This document shows positions 1 to 8,596 of a DNA stretch of 64,000 nucleotides, piece after piece. The stretch's first letter is position 1, and every line of letters begins with the position of its first letter. Made by a program: the position numbers and the translations under genes. The stretch comes from Fen-1258 sp964449775 (GTDB taxonomy: Bacteria > Bacteroidota > Ignavibacteria > Ignavibacteriales > Melioribacteraceae): contig CAYVBQ010000019.1 in assembly GCA_964449775.1 (NCBI GenBank), positions 1 through 64,000 of the forward strand, read 5' to 3'. Under the pieces are notes generated by a model. The model was not told the origin of the DNA. It saw only the letters and a program-made list of their open reading frames with translations, and made no database searches.

Positions 1-531
1 TCATGCAGTAGTTCGAAAGTACAAAACAGCATCAACGGCGGGTTCGAAAATAATGACTACGGCGGTGAAGATCCCGACGGTTGGTTTGCAAATCGCTTAC
101 CCCAAACAGAAAAGTATGCCGAATTAAAAATCGAGAATGAAACGGCGCATAGCGGAAATGAATCTGCATCAATTGCAATCTCAAAAACTCATCCTCAAAG
201 ACAGACTATTTATAACTGGGTCAGAAGAGTTGACGGATTAAAAGTTTCTGAAATATATGAGTTGGAAGGATGGATTAAGACGAGAGAAATAAAAAATTCC
301 CCGTTTATTGAAGTCGAGTGCTGGAACAATCGTGAGAATAAATTAATTGGAAGTGCATCAACTGAAAAGAAATATCGGATTACAGGTACAAAGAACTGGC
401 AATTAGTAAAAACCATATTTGAAATACCGAAAGAGACAACAAAGGTATTAATCCTTGCCAGGGTCGGAAGTTATGAAAATAACGGCGGCAAAGTATGGTT
501 CGACGATATTCAGCTTAAAAAACTTAAGTAA
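1..531 (+). CDS. C-terminal part of a secreted lipoprotein, carbohydrate-binding-like (5' end outside window)
   Basis: The reading frame is open from base 1 and ends at TAA 529-531. The first residues read S-C-S-S-S, which looks like the lipobox cysteine of a lipoprotein signal peptide, so the true start probably lies only some 20 codons upstream. The remaining ~175 residues (G-F-E-N-N near the start, several W and G residues, ending V-W-F-D-D-I-Q-L) resemble the CBM4/9-type jelly-roll modules that follow secreted proteins. The closing W-F-D-D motif is typical of that fold. Binding of a glycan is an inference; no catalytic domain is visible. An internal ATG at 262 exists but would cut the domain in half. 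Convergent with hemL. Confidence 0.6.
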   Translation, partial: SCSSSKVQNSINGGFENNDYGGEDPDGWFANRLPQTEKYAELKIENETAHSGNESASIAISKTHPQRQTIYNWVRRVDGLKVSEIYELEGWIKTREIKNSPFIEVECWNNRENKLIGSASTEKKYRITGTKNWQLVKTIFEIPKETTKVLILARVGSYENNGGKVWFDDIQLKKLK

Positions 532-576
532 CAATTTTCGCAGGAAGGACTCCCTTGTTCATAAAAAATTTTATCT

Positions 577-2922
577 CTAAATAGCTTTTAAGGATTCATA
601 ATTAGCACTAATAGTCTTATCCAAATCTTCTTTTGAATGAACAGTAGATACAAACATCGCCTCAAATTGTGCTGGTGGTAAATAAATTCCACGGTTCAAC
701 ATCTCATGAAAATATTTGCCGTAAAGTGCTGTGTCGGATTTTACCGCTGAATTATAATCTACAACCGGTTCTTCTGTGAAGAAGAGTGTCATCATCGAAC
801 CGACGCGGTTGAATTGATAATTCTTTCCAACAGATTTTATTCCATCTTTAATTCCGTTTTCCAGATATGCAGATTTCTCTTCGAGTATCTGATAAACTTC
901 CGGATGTTCTTTGATGTATATAAGTGCAGCATATCCAGCATTCATCGCTAAAGGGTTTCCGCTTAATGTTCCCGCTTGATAAACCGGTCCGCTAGGTGAA
1001 ACCATCTCCATAATTTCTTTCTTACCGCCATAAGCTCCAACAGGCAAACCACCGCCAATAATTTTTCCGAAAGTCGAAAGATCAGGATTCACGCCGAGAA
1101 TTTCTTGCGCGCCGCCTTGTGCAATTCGAAAACCGGTCATTACCTCATCGAATATCAAAACAATTTTTTCTTCATCACAAATTGTGTGCAGTTCTTGTAT
1201 GAATGAATCATTCGCACGGACTGTTCCCATATTTCCTACTACCGCTTCCATAATAACTGCTGCAATTTCATTTTTGTTTTGCTGAATCAATTTTTTGATT
1301 GAACCGATGTCGTTGAAATCAGCAACGAGTGTATCGGCGGCATTTCCTTTGGTAACACCGGGACTTGTTGGCACGCCGAACGTTAACGCTCCGGATCCGG
1401 CTTTAATTAAAAAGAAATCGCCATGACCGTGGTAGCATCCCTCGAACTTGATGATCTTATCTTTACCCGTGTAGCCGCGTGCAACACGAACTGCGCTCAT
1501 TGTTGCTTCAGTTCCGCTGTTAACCATTCTCACCATTTCAATTGAAGGAACGAGTTCGTTAATCAGTTTTGCCATTTTAATTTCAATTTCCGTGGGTGCG
1601 CCAAAACTTGTTCCATTTTCGATTGCACTCAGAAGAGCCGTTTTGATAAATTCCGGATTGTGCCCGAATAAATGCGGTCCCCAGCTTCCGATGTAATCAA
1701 TATATTCGTTGCCGTCAACATCATACAATTTTGAGCCAATTCCTTTTGACATAAATCGTGGTGTTCCACCAACAGATTTGAACGCACGAACAGGAGAATT
1801 CACTCCGCCGGGAATATATTTTATTGCTTCTTCAAAAAGTCTTGATGATTTTTCAATTACAGTTTGTTTCTTATTGTCTTCCTTTCTTAATGCGAATAAG
1901 GATTCAGTTTGTTCTTCTGCTTTGCGTGTAGTGTTTCTTTTCTTCTTGAGTGTCATTTCTTTTTCCTCAGCGTTAAAAATTAACTTTGGTCCTTTTGCAA
2001 CTTCCATTTGCGGTATTGCTTCTTTGTATGTCTGTGAGATTGGTGTTCCGTTGAAGTCAACCGGAATTGCGCCTTTGGCAATTAATAAATTATTTGCATT
2101 GTTTTCATTTTCATTAGGTTTACGAATATATATTGTTCTGCCTTTTCTCAAACCGTCAATTACACCCGACCAGGTTCCGCCTTTATTATCAGATTCCGCG
2201 ACATATATTTCTTTTGCTAATCCATAGATATAAGTATTCCTTCCCATAGCCAAGCCAACATCCCACGGAACCCTTGGGAAATAAGTGCTAAGAACTAAAA
2301 CATTACCCTCAACTATTTGTGAATAATATTTTTGGATACTGCTGCCAAAAGTTAATATGCCTTGTGGCAGAACGATAATACTTTGCCCTATATACTTCAA
2401 GCTCGAGTCAAGAGCTTGCTTATCCACGCCTTTTGCAAATCCGCTAACGACAACTTTAAATTCTTGAGTAAATATTTTTGCCAGGTTATCGGCAAAATCT
2501 AATGAAAGTTGCGATGCGTTTCTAGAACCTACAATTGCAGCGGTTTTCTCTTTTAATAATTGTTTATTTCCCTTTGTATAAAGAATAGGGGGAGCGTATT
2601 TTATTTTTAGATTTTCTTTTAGTGTTGGAGGATAATCATCGGAATTAATCGGTATTATTTCAAATCCTTGCGCTAATAAATCTTCTGCAACAAAAGAATT
2701 GTTAGGCAGTTCTTTCTTTGCGTTTTCAAGATCAATTATTTCTTTTTGAGATAATCCGAATTCACCGGCAAGGTATGCGGCATCCATCTCGAAAAATTCT
2801 TTTAGCGATATTTTTTTATTTGTCAAAATCTCCTGAATTAGTGTATTAATCTTTTCAGTTTTCCATCCTTTTATATGTGCAAGAGTAATCCAGTAAACAA
2901 TTTCTTCATTTGTGTTAACCAT
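577..2922 (-). CDS. hemL: DprA-like protein fused in frame to glutamate-1-semialdehyde 2,1-aminomutase
   Basis: One open frame of 781 codons. Residues ~85-290 are a DprA/Smf Rossmann domain (GSR at 132-134, SGFAKGVD at 160-167), the single-strand-DNA/RecA-loading fold of competence proteins. Residues ~355-781 are a complete HemL, the PLP enzyme that makes 5-aminolevulinate in the C5 pathway, with the PLP lysine at K620 in the GKIIGGGLPVGAYGG context. A charged linker of ~50 residues joins them. Inside the linker, M323 (ATG at 1954-1956) is preceded by GAGG with an 8-nt spacer, so HemL alone (459 aa) may also be translated. The family norm for HemL is about 430 aa. The frame overlaps the upstream recQ by 8 bp (2915-2922). 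Both domain identifications are strong; whether the cell makes a fusion, free HemL, or both is unknown. Confidence 0.9.
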   Translation of the reverse strand: MVNTNEEIVYWITLAHIKGWKTEKINTLIQEILTNKKISLKEFFEMDAAYLAGEFGLSQKEIIDLENAKKELPNNSFVAEDLLAQGFEIIPINSDDYPPTLKENLKIKYAPPILYTKGNKQLLKEKTAAIVGSRNASQLSLDFADNLAKIFTQEFKVVVSGFAKGVDKQALDSSLKYIGQSIIVLPQGILTFGSSIQKYYSQIVEGNVLVLSTYFPRVPWDVGLAMGRNTYIYGLAKEIYVAESDNKGGTWSGVIDGLRKGRTIYIRKPNENENNANNLLIAKGAIPVDFNGTPISQTYKEAIPQMEVAKGPKLIFNAEEKEMTLKKKRNTTRKAEEQTESLFALRKEDNKKQTVIEKSSRLFEEAIKYIPGGVNSPVRAFKSVGGTPRFMSKGIGSKLYDVDGNEYIDYIGSWGPHLFGHNPEFIKTALLSAIENGTSFGAPTEIEIKMAKLINELVPSIEMVRMVNSGTEATMSAVRVARGYTGKDKIIKFEGCYHGHGDFFLIKAGSGALTFGVPTSPGVTKGNAADTLVADFNDIGSIKKLIQQNKNEIAAVIMEAVVGNMGTVRANDSFIQELHTICDEEKIVLIFDEVMTGFRIAQGGAQEILGVNPDLSTFGKIIGGGLPVGAYGGKKEIMEMVSPSGPVYQAGTLSGNPLAMNAGYAALIYIKEHPEVYQILEEKSAYLENGIKDGIKSVGKNYQFNRVGSMMTLFFTEEPVVDYNSAVKSDTALYGKYFHEMLNRGIYLPPAQFEAMFVSTVHSKEDLDKTISANYESLKAI
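1957..1968 (-). promoter_or_regulatory. Internal ribosome binding site for a free HemL
   Basis: On the minus strand GAGGAAAAAGAA precedes the in-frame ATG at 1956. The GAGG core is 8 nt from the ATG, a standard spacing. It sits at the junction between the DprA-like and HemL parts, so it is probably the original hemL start signal. Confidence 0.5.
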
Positions 2923-4933
2923 TCAAATTTCCTCCAACTGTTTTAGCAATTACTAACGGTGCAATTTTTCCCGAGCCTAACTTTGATAACATTCTACCAA
3001 TCTCTTTTATCGTATTGCCACTATCAAAGATGTCGTCAATTATTAGGATGTTTTTATTTATGAGTTCCGATGGATTTTCATATACGAAAGCATCTTTAAC
3101 ATTGTCTTTTTTAAGAATGCTGTTTTGAAAGACTTTCTGTGGCTCGGTTCTTTTTATTTTTTTGAGTTTATGCGAAATCGGAATTTTTAATTCATTCGAT
3201 ATCTTTTGTGCGAAATTTTTAACAAGATCATGGGATTCGGTTGGTGGAACATACAGTATTAAGTGGAACCTAATGCTCTTAAAATGATATCTAAAAGCTT
3301 TAACTGTAAGGTTCACTAAAAAGTCGGGAAAATCTCCGCCGTTTTCATATTTACATTTATGAATTAGAGAACCCACATTTGAAACTCCGTAGTAAGAACC
3401 GGCTACTCCGTTAGTTAGATTTGTCGAATTAGTTTCTACTTCTAAAATCGGGTAGAAATTGTTCCAGAAATCTTCAATTCTTTTTTGCCAATCTTTAGAA
3501 AAATCATATCTGAATATTTCAGGCTGATCGTTATCACACTTGTGGCACTCCCCTACAGATTTATCTCCTAAATAGGAGCAGAGAAAATTCATACGACAAG
3601 ATGTGGTCTCTGCATATTCAATAATATGTGACAATTCTTTTCTTTTAAATTCTCGAAGTTCTTCAAATCTTTTTGTATCTAATTGCGGTGCATTGAATTG
3701 GTATTCGTACTTTTTTGAACTGCCATACAATACTTCCTTAATAATACCCTGGTCTAATAAGTCCGCTTTTATCACCCTAATTTGAGTTTGTTTCAAATTA
3801 GTTTTTCTCATTAGATCATGTTCGCCAAGCGGTTCTTTTTTTAAAGCATCAATTACTTTGAAATAATTTTTTACCGAAGGTTTACTACCATCAATAAAAG
3901 CATTTTGTAAATCAACATCATCCGGATTATAGAGTAGATATATAGTTGTTTTCTTACCATCTCTGCCTGCTCTTCCGATTTCCTGGTAGTAGTGGATAGG
4001 TGAACCTGGAAATTGAGAATGAATAATAAAACGTATATCGGGCTTATCTATTCCCATTCCAAGTGCATTGGTTGCTACCACACATTTCCAACGGTTATCC
4101 ATAAATCCTTTTTCAATTTCAATCCTCAATGCAGCTTCGAGTCCTGCGTTATAATTTATTGAACTTATGCCGATATATTGTAACCACTTTGAAAATATTT
4201 CAGTGTTGTTCCTGGTGCCCGTATAAATTAGTCCGGAGCCCTCGAATTTGGGCAGCATCTCACCGAGCCATTCTAATTTCTCATTTTCGTTTTTTACTTT
4301 AATGACATTTAGTTGAAAATTATCCCGTAGTAAATTCCCTCTGATCAAAGAAATATTTCCGCCAATTTGTTCAATAATGTCGTTAGCAACTCTTTGGGTA
4401 GCTGTGGCTGTTGTTGCAAGTACCGGAAAATTTTGCGGAATGAGTTTAACTAAATTTATTATTCTTCTATAAGCGGGTCTAAAATCATGTCCCCAGACAG
4501 AGATACAATGCGCCTCATCAATAACCACCATTGATATTTTAATATTCCTTACTGCATCTAACCAATCGCGATTTTCCTGCCTTTCCGGCGCTATATAAAG
4601 AATTTTAATTTTGTTTTGTTTGGCATCTTGAATTACTTGCTCATTCTCATCTTCAGTTTGTTCACTGTTGATAGACCTTGCTGCAATTCCATGCAAGGTA
4701 AGAAATTTAATTTGATCTCTCATTAGTGCAAGTAACGGTGAGAAAACGATAGTTAGTCCTTCAAGTTGAGTGGCTGGGAATTGAAAACAAAGCGATTTAC
4801 CATACCCGGTTTTTTCAATTAGTAATATTCTTTCTCCATTAAATAATTTATGGATAACGCTCCATTGGTCATCATAAAAGCTATTTAACCCAAAAATATG
4901 TTTTAGCTTTACTTCGGCTCCCTCTCTGTTCAT
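2915..4933 (-). CDS. recQ: RecQ-family DNA helicase with C-terminal phosphoribosyltransferase domain
   Basis: 672 aa ATP-dependent 3'-5' DNA helicase. Visible in order: Walker A as TGYGKS (canonical RecQ is TGGGKS, so one glycine is replaced by tyrosine), DEAH box in VVIDEAHCISVWGHDFRP, motif III TTATAT, helicase domain 2 with GMGIDKPDIRF and EIGRAGRDG, then the RecQ zinc-binding region with Cys spacing S-C-R-M-N-F-L-C followed by E-C-H-K-C. The last ~170 residues are not RecQ. They end in a PRPP-binding loop (NILIIDDIFDSGNT), as in ComF-type phosphoribosyltransferases. It lies upstream of and overlaps the DprA-like frame by 8 bp, so the two are translationally coupled and likely act together on DNA (inference). 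Divergent from the thioesterase gene. Confidence 0.88.
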   Translation of the reverse strand: MNREGAEVKLKHIFGLNSFYDDQWSVIHKLFNGERILLIEKTGYGKSLCFQFPATQLEGLTIVFSPLLALMRDQIKFLTLHGIAARSINSEQTEDENEQVIQDAKQNKIKILYIAPERQENRDWLDAVRNIKISMVVIDEAHCISVWGHDFRPAYRRIINLVKLIPQNFPVLATTATATQRVANDIIEQIGGNISLIRGNLLRDNFQLNVIKVKNENEKLEWLGEMLPKFEGSGLIYTGTRNNTEIFSKWLQYIGISSINYNAGLEAALRIEIEKGFMDNRWKCVVATNALGMGIDKPDIRFIIHSQFPGSPIHYYQEIGRAGRDGKKTTIYLLYNPDDVDLQNAFIDGSKPSVKNYFKVIDALKKEPLGEHDLMRKTNLKQTQIRVIKADLLDQGIIKEVLYGSSKKYEYQFNAPQLDTKRFEELREFKRKELSHIIEYAETTSCRMNFLCSYLGDKSVGECHKCDNDQPEIFRYDFSKDWQKRIEDFWNNFYPILEVETNSTNLTNGVAGSYYGVSNVGSLIHKCKYENGGDFPDFLVNLTVKAFRYHFKSIRFHLILYVPPTESHDLVKNFAQKISNELKIPISHKLKKIKRTEPQKVFQNSILKKDNVKDAFVYENPSELINKNILIIDDIFDSGNTIKEIGRMLSKLGSGKIAPLVIAKTVGGNLNG

Positions 4934-5067
4934 ATTCTCTCTTAATTATTTCACTTTAAAGTCCCATTAAAAATAATTATAAAATCTGTTACAAAAAATT
5001 AATTCGAAATAGACTTGGCTTCAACTCGAGATTCTTTTAATTTTTGATATCGAAAATGGAGTTAAGA

Positions 5068-5574
5068 ATGATACATCAAATCGTCGGTAAACAGCACAAC
5101 TCGAAATTGTGTTTTGTCTGTGGATTAAAAAACAAGTTTGGTATACACGCTCATTTCTATGTTACTGAAAATCAAGAATTGATTGCACTTTTTACCCCAT
5201 CGGAAGAACATCAAAGTTATCCGGGAAGACTTCATGGCGGAATTGCATCTGCTATTCTTGATGAAACTATTGGAAGGGCAATACTAAATAAATATGAAAC
5301 AGCGGTGTGGGGTGTAACTATTGATCTGAATGTGAAATTCAAAAAACCAATACCACTGAACGAAGAACTAAAAGTGATTGGAAGAATAACAAATGAAAAC
5401 AATAGAATATTCGAAGGCACCGGCGAGATTGTATTAAAGAACGGCGAGATTGCTGTTACTGCTCAAGGAAAATATTTGAAAGTTCCGTTAGAAAAAATAA
5501 CTGATTTTGATATAGAAGAAAATGAATGGAGAATAGTTGAATTAGAAACAGACCCGAAAGAGATTGAAATATAG
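5068..5574 (+). CDS. PaaI-family hotdog-fold thioesterase
   Basis: About 168 aa from the preferred start. The hotdog core carries the PaaI-type HGG motif (RLHGGIASAILDETIG), where the downstream D/E is the usual catalytic acid of acyl-CoA thioesterases. An N-terminal C-F-V-C-G-L-K-N element is typical of a PaaI subgroup. Start choice: the ATG at 5068 has GGAG at 5058-5061 with a 6-nt spacer, whereas the in-frame ATG at 5056 and TTG at 5044 have no such signal. The substrate cannot be told. It stands alone between divergent recQ and convergent hemB. Confidence 0.8.
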   Translation: MIHQIVGKQHNSKLCFVCGLKNKFGIHAHFYVTENQELIALFTPSEEHQSYPGRLHGGIASAILDETIGRAILNKYETAVWGVTIDLNVKFKKPIPLNEELKVIGRITNENNRIFEGTGEIVLKNGEIAVTAQGKYLKVPLEKITDFDIEENEWRIVELETDPKEIEI

Positions 5575-5597
5575 TTCGTGATCAATTAATTTATTTT

Positions 5598-5631
5598 GTG
5601 CTTGTAATCTTGATCAAGCACTTCCTTATTT
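5598..5631 (+). terminator. Intrinsic terminator after the thioesterase gene
   Basis: GTGCTTG at 5598-5604 pairs with CAAGCAC at 5615-5621 (7-bp stem), followed by a T-rich tail to 5631. It lies 24 nt after the stop codon. The tail is interrupted by C and A, so strength is uncertain. Confidence 0.5.
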
Positions 5632-5690
5632 GATTCCGGTTTATTCTTCATTAGATCAAGAATAAGAGCAAGAGCACGATCATGAAGATT

Positions 5691-6674
5691 TCATTTGTTC
5701 TTATCTAAAAATTTCGCAACATCCTTAGCGAAGTAAGTTAATATCATATCTGCACCGGCACGTTTAATTGCCATTAGCGATTCGATCATCACACGTTCTT
5801 CGTCAATCCAATTGTTTCTTCCGGCGGCTTTAATCATGGCATATTCACCGCTAACTTGATAAGCAGCGGTCGGCATTCCAAATTTCTCTTTAACACGCCA
5901 TATGATATCAAGATAAGCACCAGCCGGTTTTACCATGATAATGTCGGCACCTTCCTCGATATCGCTCTCAGCTTCACGTAATGCTTCGTAGCCGTTTGCT
6001 ATATCCATTTGATGAGAACGTCTGTCACCGAAAGCTGGGGCTGATTCAGCAGCATCTCTAAACGGTCCGTAATAACCGGAAGAATATTTTACGGCATAAC
6101 TCATAATAGGAATTTCGATAAATCCTTTTTCATCAAGAGCTTTGCGGATTGCACCTATTCGTCCGTCCATCATGTCTGATGGTGCAATTATATCGGCGCC
6201 GGCTTCGGCATGGGAGACCGATTCTTTCACAAGCAGTTCAACCGTTTCGTCATTTAATATTTTTTCACCATTCAGAACACCGCAATGACCGTGCGAAGTA
6301 TACTCGCAGAGACAAACATCTGTAATGACTAAAAGTTTTTTTGTTTCTTTTTTGATCGCTCGAACTGCCTGTTGGATAATTCCATTCGGATCGTATGCAC
6401 CAGAACCAACTTCATCTTTATGGTCCGGAATTCCAAAAAGTATTACTGCCGGAATGCCAAGCTTTTCAACTTCCTTGCACTCTTCAACAACAACATCTAT
6501 TGACATTTGAAATACACCCGGCATAGAACGAACTTCATTTTTTACTTTTGCGCCGGGAACAACAAACAGCGGATAGATTAAATCATTCTTTGTTAGAATA
6601 GTTTCGCGCACCATATCGCGCACAGTTGGATTATATCTTAATCTGCGTAATCTTTTTGTTGGAAATGTTGCCAT
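5691..6674 (-). CDS. hemB: Delta-aminolevulinic acid dehydratase (porphobilinogen synthase)
   Basis: 327 aa, normal length. Condenses two 5-aminolevulinate molecules to porphobilinogen. The metal-binding stretch D-V-C-L-C-E-Y-T-S-H-G-H-C-G has the three cysteines of the zinc-dependent type. The Schiff-base lysines are in AVKYSSGYYGPFRDAAES and MVKPAGAYLDI. The ATG at 6674 is preceded by GGAG (6681-6684) with a 6-nt spacer, directly next to the left arm of the repeat-bounded unit at 6690. It follows hemG in the cluster with only that unit between them. Confidence 0.97.
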   Translation of the reverse strand: MATFPTKRLRRLRYNPTVRDMVRETILTKNDLIYPLFVVPGAKVKNEVRSMPGVFQMSIDVVVEECKEVEKLGIPAVILFGIPDHKDEVGSGAYDPNGIIQQAVRAIKKETKKLLVITDVCLCEYTSHGHCGVLNGEKILNDETVELLVKESVSHAEAGADIIAPSDMMDGRIGAIRKALDEKGFIEIPIMSYAVKYSSGYYGPFRDAAESAPAFGDRRSHQMDIANGYEALREAESDIEEGADIIMVKPAGAYLDIIWRVKEKFGMPTAAYQVSGEYAMIKAAGRNNWIDEERVMIESLMAIKRAGADMILTYFAKDVAKFLDKNK

Positions 6675-6689
6675 TTGCTTCTCCTTTTT

Positions 6690-7206
6690 GAATGCAGAAT
6701 GAAGAGTGCAGATTGCAGAATTATAAATTACCTTTTGCAGTTTTGATACTGCTTACTAATAATCTTTCTAATTCATCACAATCTTTATATATACTCTCGA
6801 ATTCATTTTCATTTATGATTTCTGCTGCATGTAATACTTTTAACCAAAAATCAGTTTCTCTAGATTCTTTTAAAGAAATATTTAATTTATTAACAAAATC
6901 CTTTTTTGAATGTGCGCTTTGAGCTTCTGAAACGTTAGCGCCGATTGATGTCCCTGATCTCAATAATTGTTCATACAATGCCCGAAGGTCTTTATCTTTC
7001 TTTAGTAAGTATTTATAAAACTTTACTATTCTTACAGCGAATTCAAATGATTTCTGATAAAGAACATTTCCATAAGTTACTTTGGATTCAGCAACTTTAA
7101 ATGTTTTATCCTTTCTCATAGTTACTCCAAATTAATAGATCAAAAAATTCTTCAATAACCATTCATCATTCTGCACTCTTCATTCATCATTCATCACTCT
7201 GCATTC
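6690..7206. mobile_element. Inverted-repeat-bounded unit carrying one four-helix-bundle gene
   Basis: The left arm 6690-6712 reads GAATGCAGA + ATGAAGAGTGCAGA. The right arm carries the reverse complements of the same two blocks at 7198-7206 and 7170-7183, with 14 nt of related repeat between them. Inside is a single gene (6721-7119) oriented with the operon. The right arm contains the stop codon of hemG (7187-7189) and the left arm abuts the hemB ribosome binding site (6681-6684), so the unit occupies exactly the intergenic spacer. No transposase is present. Mobility is inferred from the architecture. Confidence 0.6.
6721..7119 (-). CDS. Four-helix-bundle protein (S23/23S rRNA intervening-sequence family)
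   Basis: 132 aa with the family signature: an aromatic-rich first helix (Y-Q-K-S-F-E-F-A-V-R-I-V), the loop L-L-R-S-G-T-S-I-G-A-N-V-S-E-A-Q-S-A, and a C-terminal helical pair ending in E-L-E-R-L-L-V-S-S-I. Members were first seen inside insertions of 23S rRNA genes and are related to the Avd protein of diversity-generating retroelements; many are free-standing as here. GGAG precedes the ATG by 5 nt. The function of free-standing members is not established. It is flanked by inverted repeats and is clearly an insertion in the haem cluster. Confidence 0.88.
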   Translation of the reverse strand: MRKDKTFKVAESKVTYGNVLYQKSFEFAVRIVKFYKYLLKKDKDLRALYEQLLRSGTSIGANVSEAQSAHSKKDFVNKLNISLKESRETDFWLKVLHAAEIINENEFESIYKDCDELERLLVSSIKTAKGNL

Positions 7207-8584
7207 GCTTCACAACTAAATCAGAATTCTTTACACAATCTCCTACAGAAATCCCGCCGCGATAGTTGCCGCCGAGGAAAATACCATGATTCTCTTTCTC
7301 AAATTTATCAAAATAATTCTCATGTTCTATATAACCGAGATTGTATTGCGGGATTGCCTTTAACCAAAGTTTCTCTTTTATCAATATCGGATCTGCCTTT
7401 ATATTCATGATCTGTTTGAACTCACTTAACGCTTTTTCAATAAGCACATTTTTTTCAGTATCGAAAAGTTGAGGTGAACGAGCACCGCCGGCAAAAATTG
7501 TGAAAGCTGCTTTATCATCATCGCAGCGATTTGGGAAAATTACCGAACTCCAGATTACTCCAAGAAAATTTTTCCTTTCTTTCGAGGGAATCAAATAGCC
7601 AAATCCATCGAGCGGAATTCCAATATCTTTTTTGTTAAAGCCCAAATACAAAACCATTACAGGCGGATAATAAATATCATCGGCATGCTTTTTAAATTCA
7701 TTATCTAATTCAGAAAATATTTTAGAAAATTCATAAACGGGAATAGTAGATAAGACATAGTCAGAAATTATTTCTAGAATTTTTCCGTCTTTTTTAAAAG
7801 TAACTTTCCATTTTCCATTTTCAGATTCAACGCTCTGCACTCTACGTTCTACACTCTGCACTCGTGATCCGTATAATATTTTTCCTTCCAGCTTTTTAGC
7901 AATAGCCATTGGAAACGATTGCATTCCGTTTATGAATGAAAACATCCTTGCACTTTGCTTAGATTCCTCCGCACGTTTCTTTCGCTCACGCGCGCCTTTA
8001 ATCATACCTTTTACTAATCCACCATATGCTTCTTCTAACCGGTACAATTTAGGGAATGCCGACTTCACACTTAATTTATGAGGGTCTCCCGCGAACACAC
8101 CGCTGACAAAAGGATCAATTGCATAATCCAAAAATTCTTGTCCCAATCTTCTGGAGACAAATTGAGCAATGCTTTGGTAATAACCGTCGTCAGATTTTCC
8201 AACGAAAGGTTCGCCCAATAATCTAAATTTACCTTTAGCCGAAAATAATTTTGATTTGATTAGTGAGATCGGATTCATCGGCAGAGGATGAAGTTTGTTA
8301 TCACGAAGAATATATCGCTTGTTAGAAACCTCACTCGCATAAATCATCTCTTTGGATAAACCAACTTCATTAACAAGTTGACGTATCAACGGAGTTGTTT
8401 CTAAGCCGCTGTTAGGACCGAAGTCGATTAAAAAACCATTTTCATGGTAAGTCTCCATCGCACCGCCGGGCTCACTTTTAGCTTCGAGTATCTTTACTTC
8501 GAAACCCTCTTTGTGAAGCCAATATGCGGTTGCTAATCCGGATATACCGGCGCCGAGAATTGTAATATTTTTTTTGTGATTCAT
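7187..8584 (-). CDS. hemG: Protoporphyrinogen oxidase, FAD-dependent (HemY/PgoX type)
   Basis: 465 aa from the preferred start MNHKKN. The N-terminal dinucleotide fold ILGAGISGLATAYWL is followed by the FAD-contacting LEAKSEPGGAMET, and the C-terminal FAD motif G-N-Y-R-G-G-I-S-V-G-D-C is present. Oxidises protoporphyrinogen IX to protoporphyrin IX; this type normally uses oxygen. A longer frame from 8641 would be encoded by a repeat element (8597-8655) and is not credible as protein. Two oddities: residues V-Q-S-V-E-R-R-V-Q-S-V-E are encoded by an in-frame minisatellite (7804-7863), and the last residues M-Q-S-D-E plus the stop come from the right arm of the repeat-bounded unit. Named hemG here for consistency; it is not the short flavodoxin-like HemG. 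Confidence 0.9.
   Translation of the reverse strand: MNHKKNITILGAGISGLATAYWLHKEGFEVKILEAKSEPGGAMETYHENGFLIDFGPNSGLETTPLIRQLVNEVGLSKEMIYASEVSNKRYILRDNKLHPLPMNPISLIKSKLFSAKGKFRLLGEPFVGKSDDGYYQSIAQFVSRRLGQEFLDYAIDPFVSGVFAGDPHKLSVKSAFPKLYRLEEAYGGLVKGMIKGARERKKRAEESKQSARMFSFINGMQSFPMAIAKKLEGKILYGSRVQSVERRVQSVESENGKWKVTFKKDGKILEIISDYVLSTIPVYEFSKIFSELDNEFKKHADDIYYPPVMVLYLGFNKKDIGIPLDGFGYLIPSKERKNFLGVIWSSVIFPNRCDDDKAAFTIFAGGARSPQLFDTEKNVLIEKALSEFKQIMNIKADPILIKEKLWLKAIPQYNLGYIEHENYFDKFEKENHGIFLGGNYRGGISVGDCVKNSDLVVKRMQSDE
7804..7863 (-). repeat. In-frame minisatellite inside hemG
   Basis: On the minus strand the GAGTGCAGAG / GAGTGTAGAA / CGTAGAGTGCAGAG units repeat, followed by a doubled AAAATGG. The GAGTGCAGA core equals a block of the arms of the 6690-7206 unit. 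It codes for two copies of R-V-Q-S-V-E without breaking the frame, in a surface-loop-like region between two conserved FAD-oxidase parts. Confidence 0.7.
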
Positions 8585-8596
8585 ATTATTATCGTA

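Noticed and set aside
1709..2227. 172-codon open frame on the plus strand opposite hemL/dprA
   Set aside because: Lies entirely antisense to a well-supported gene, with no recognisable domain.
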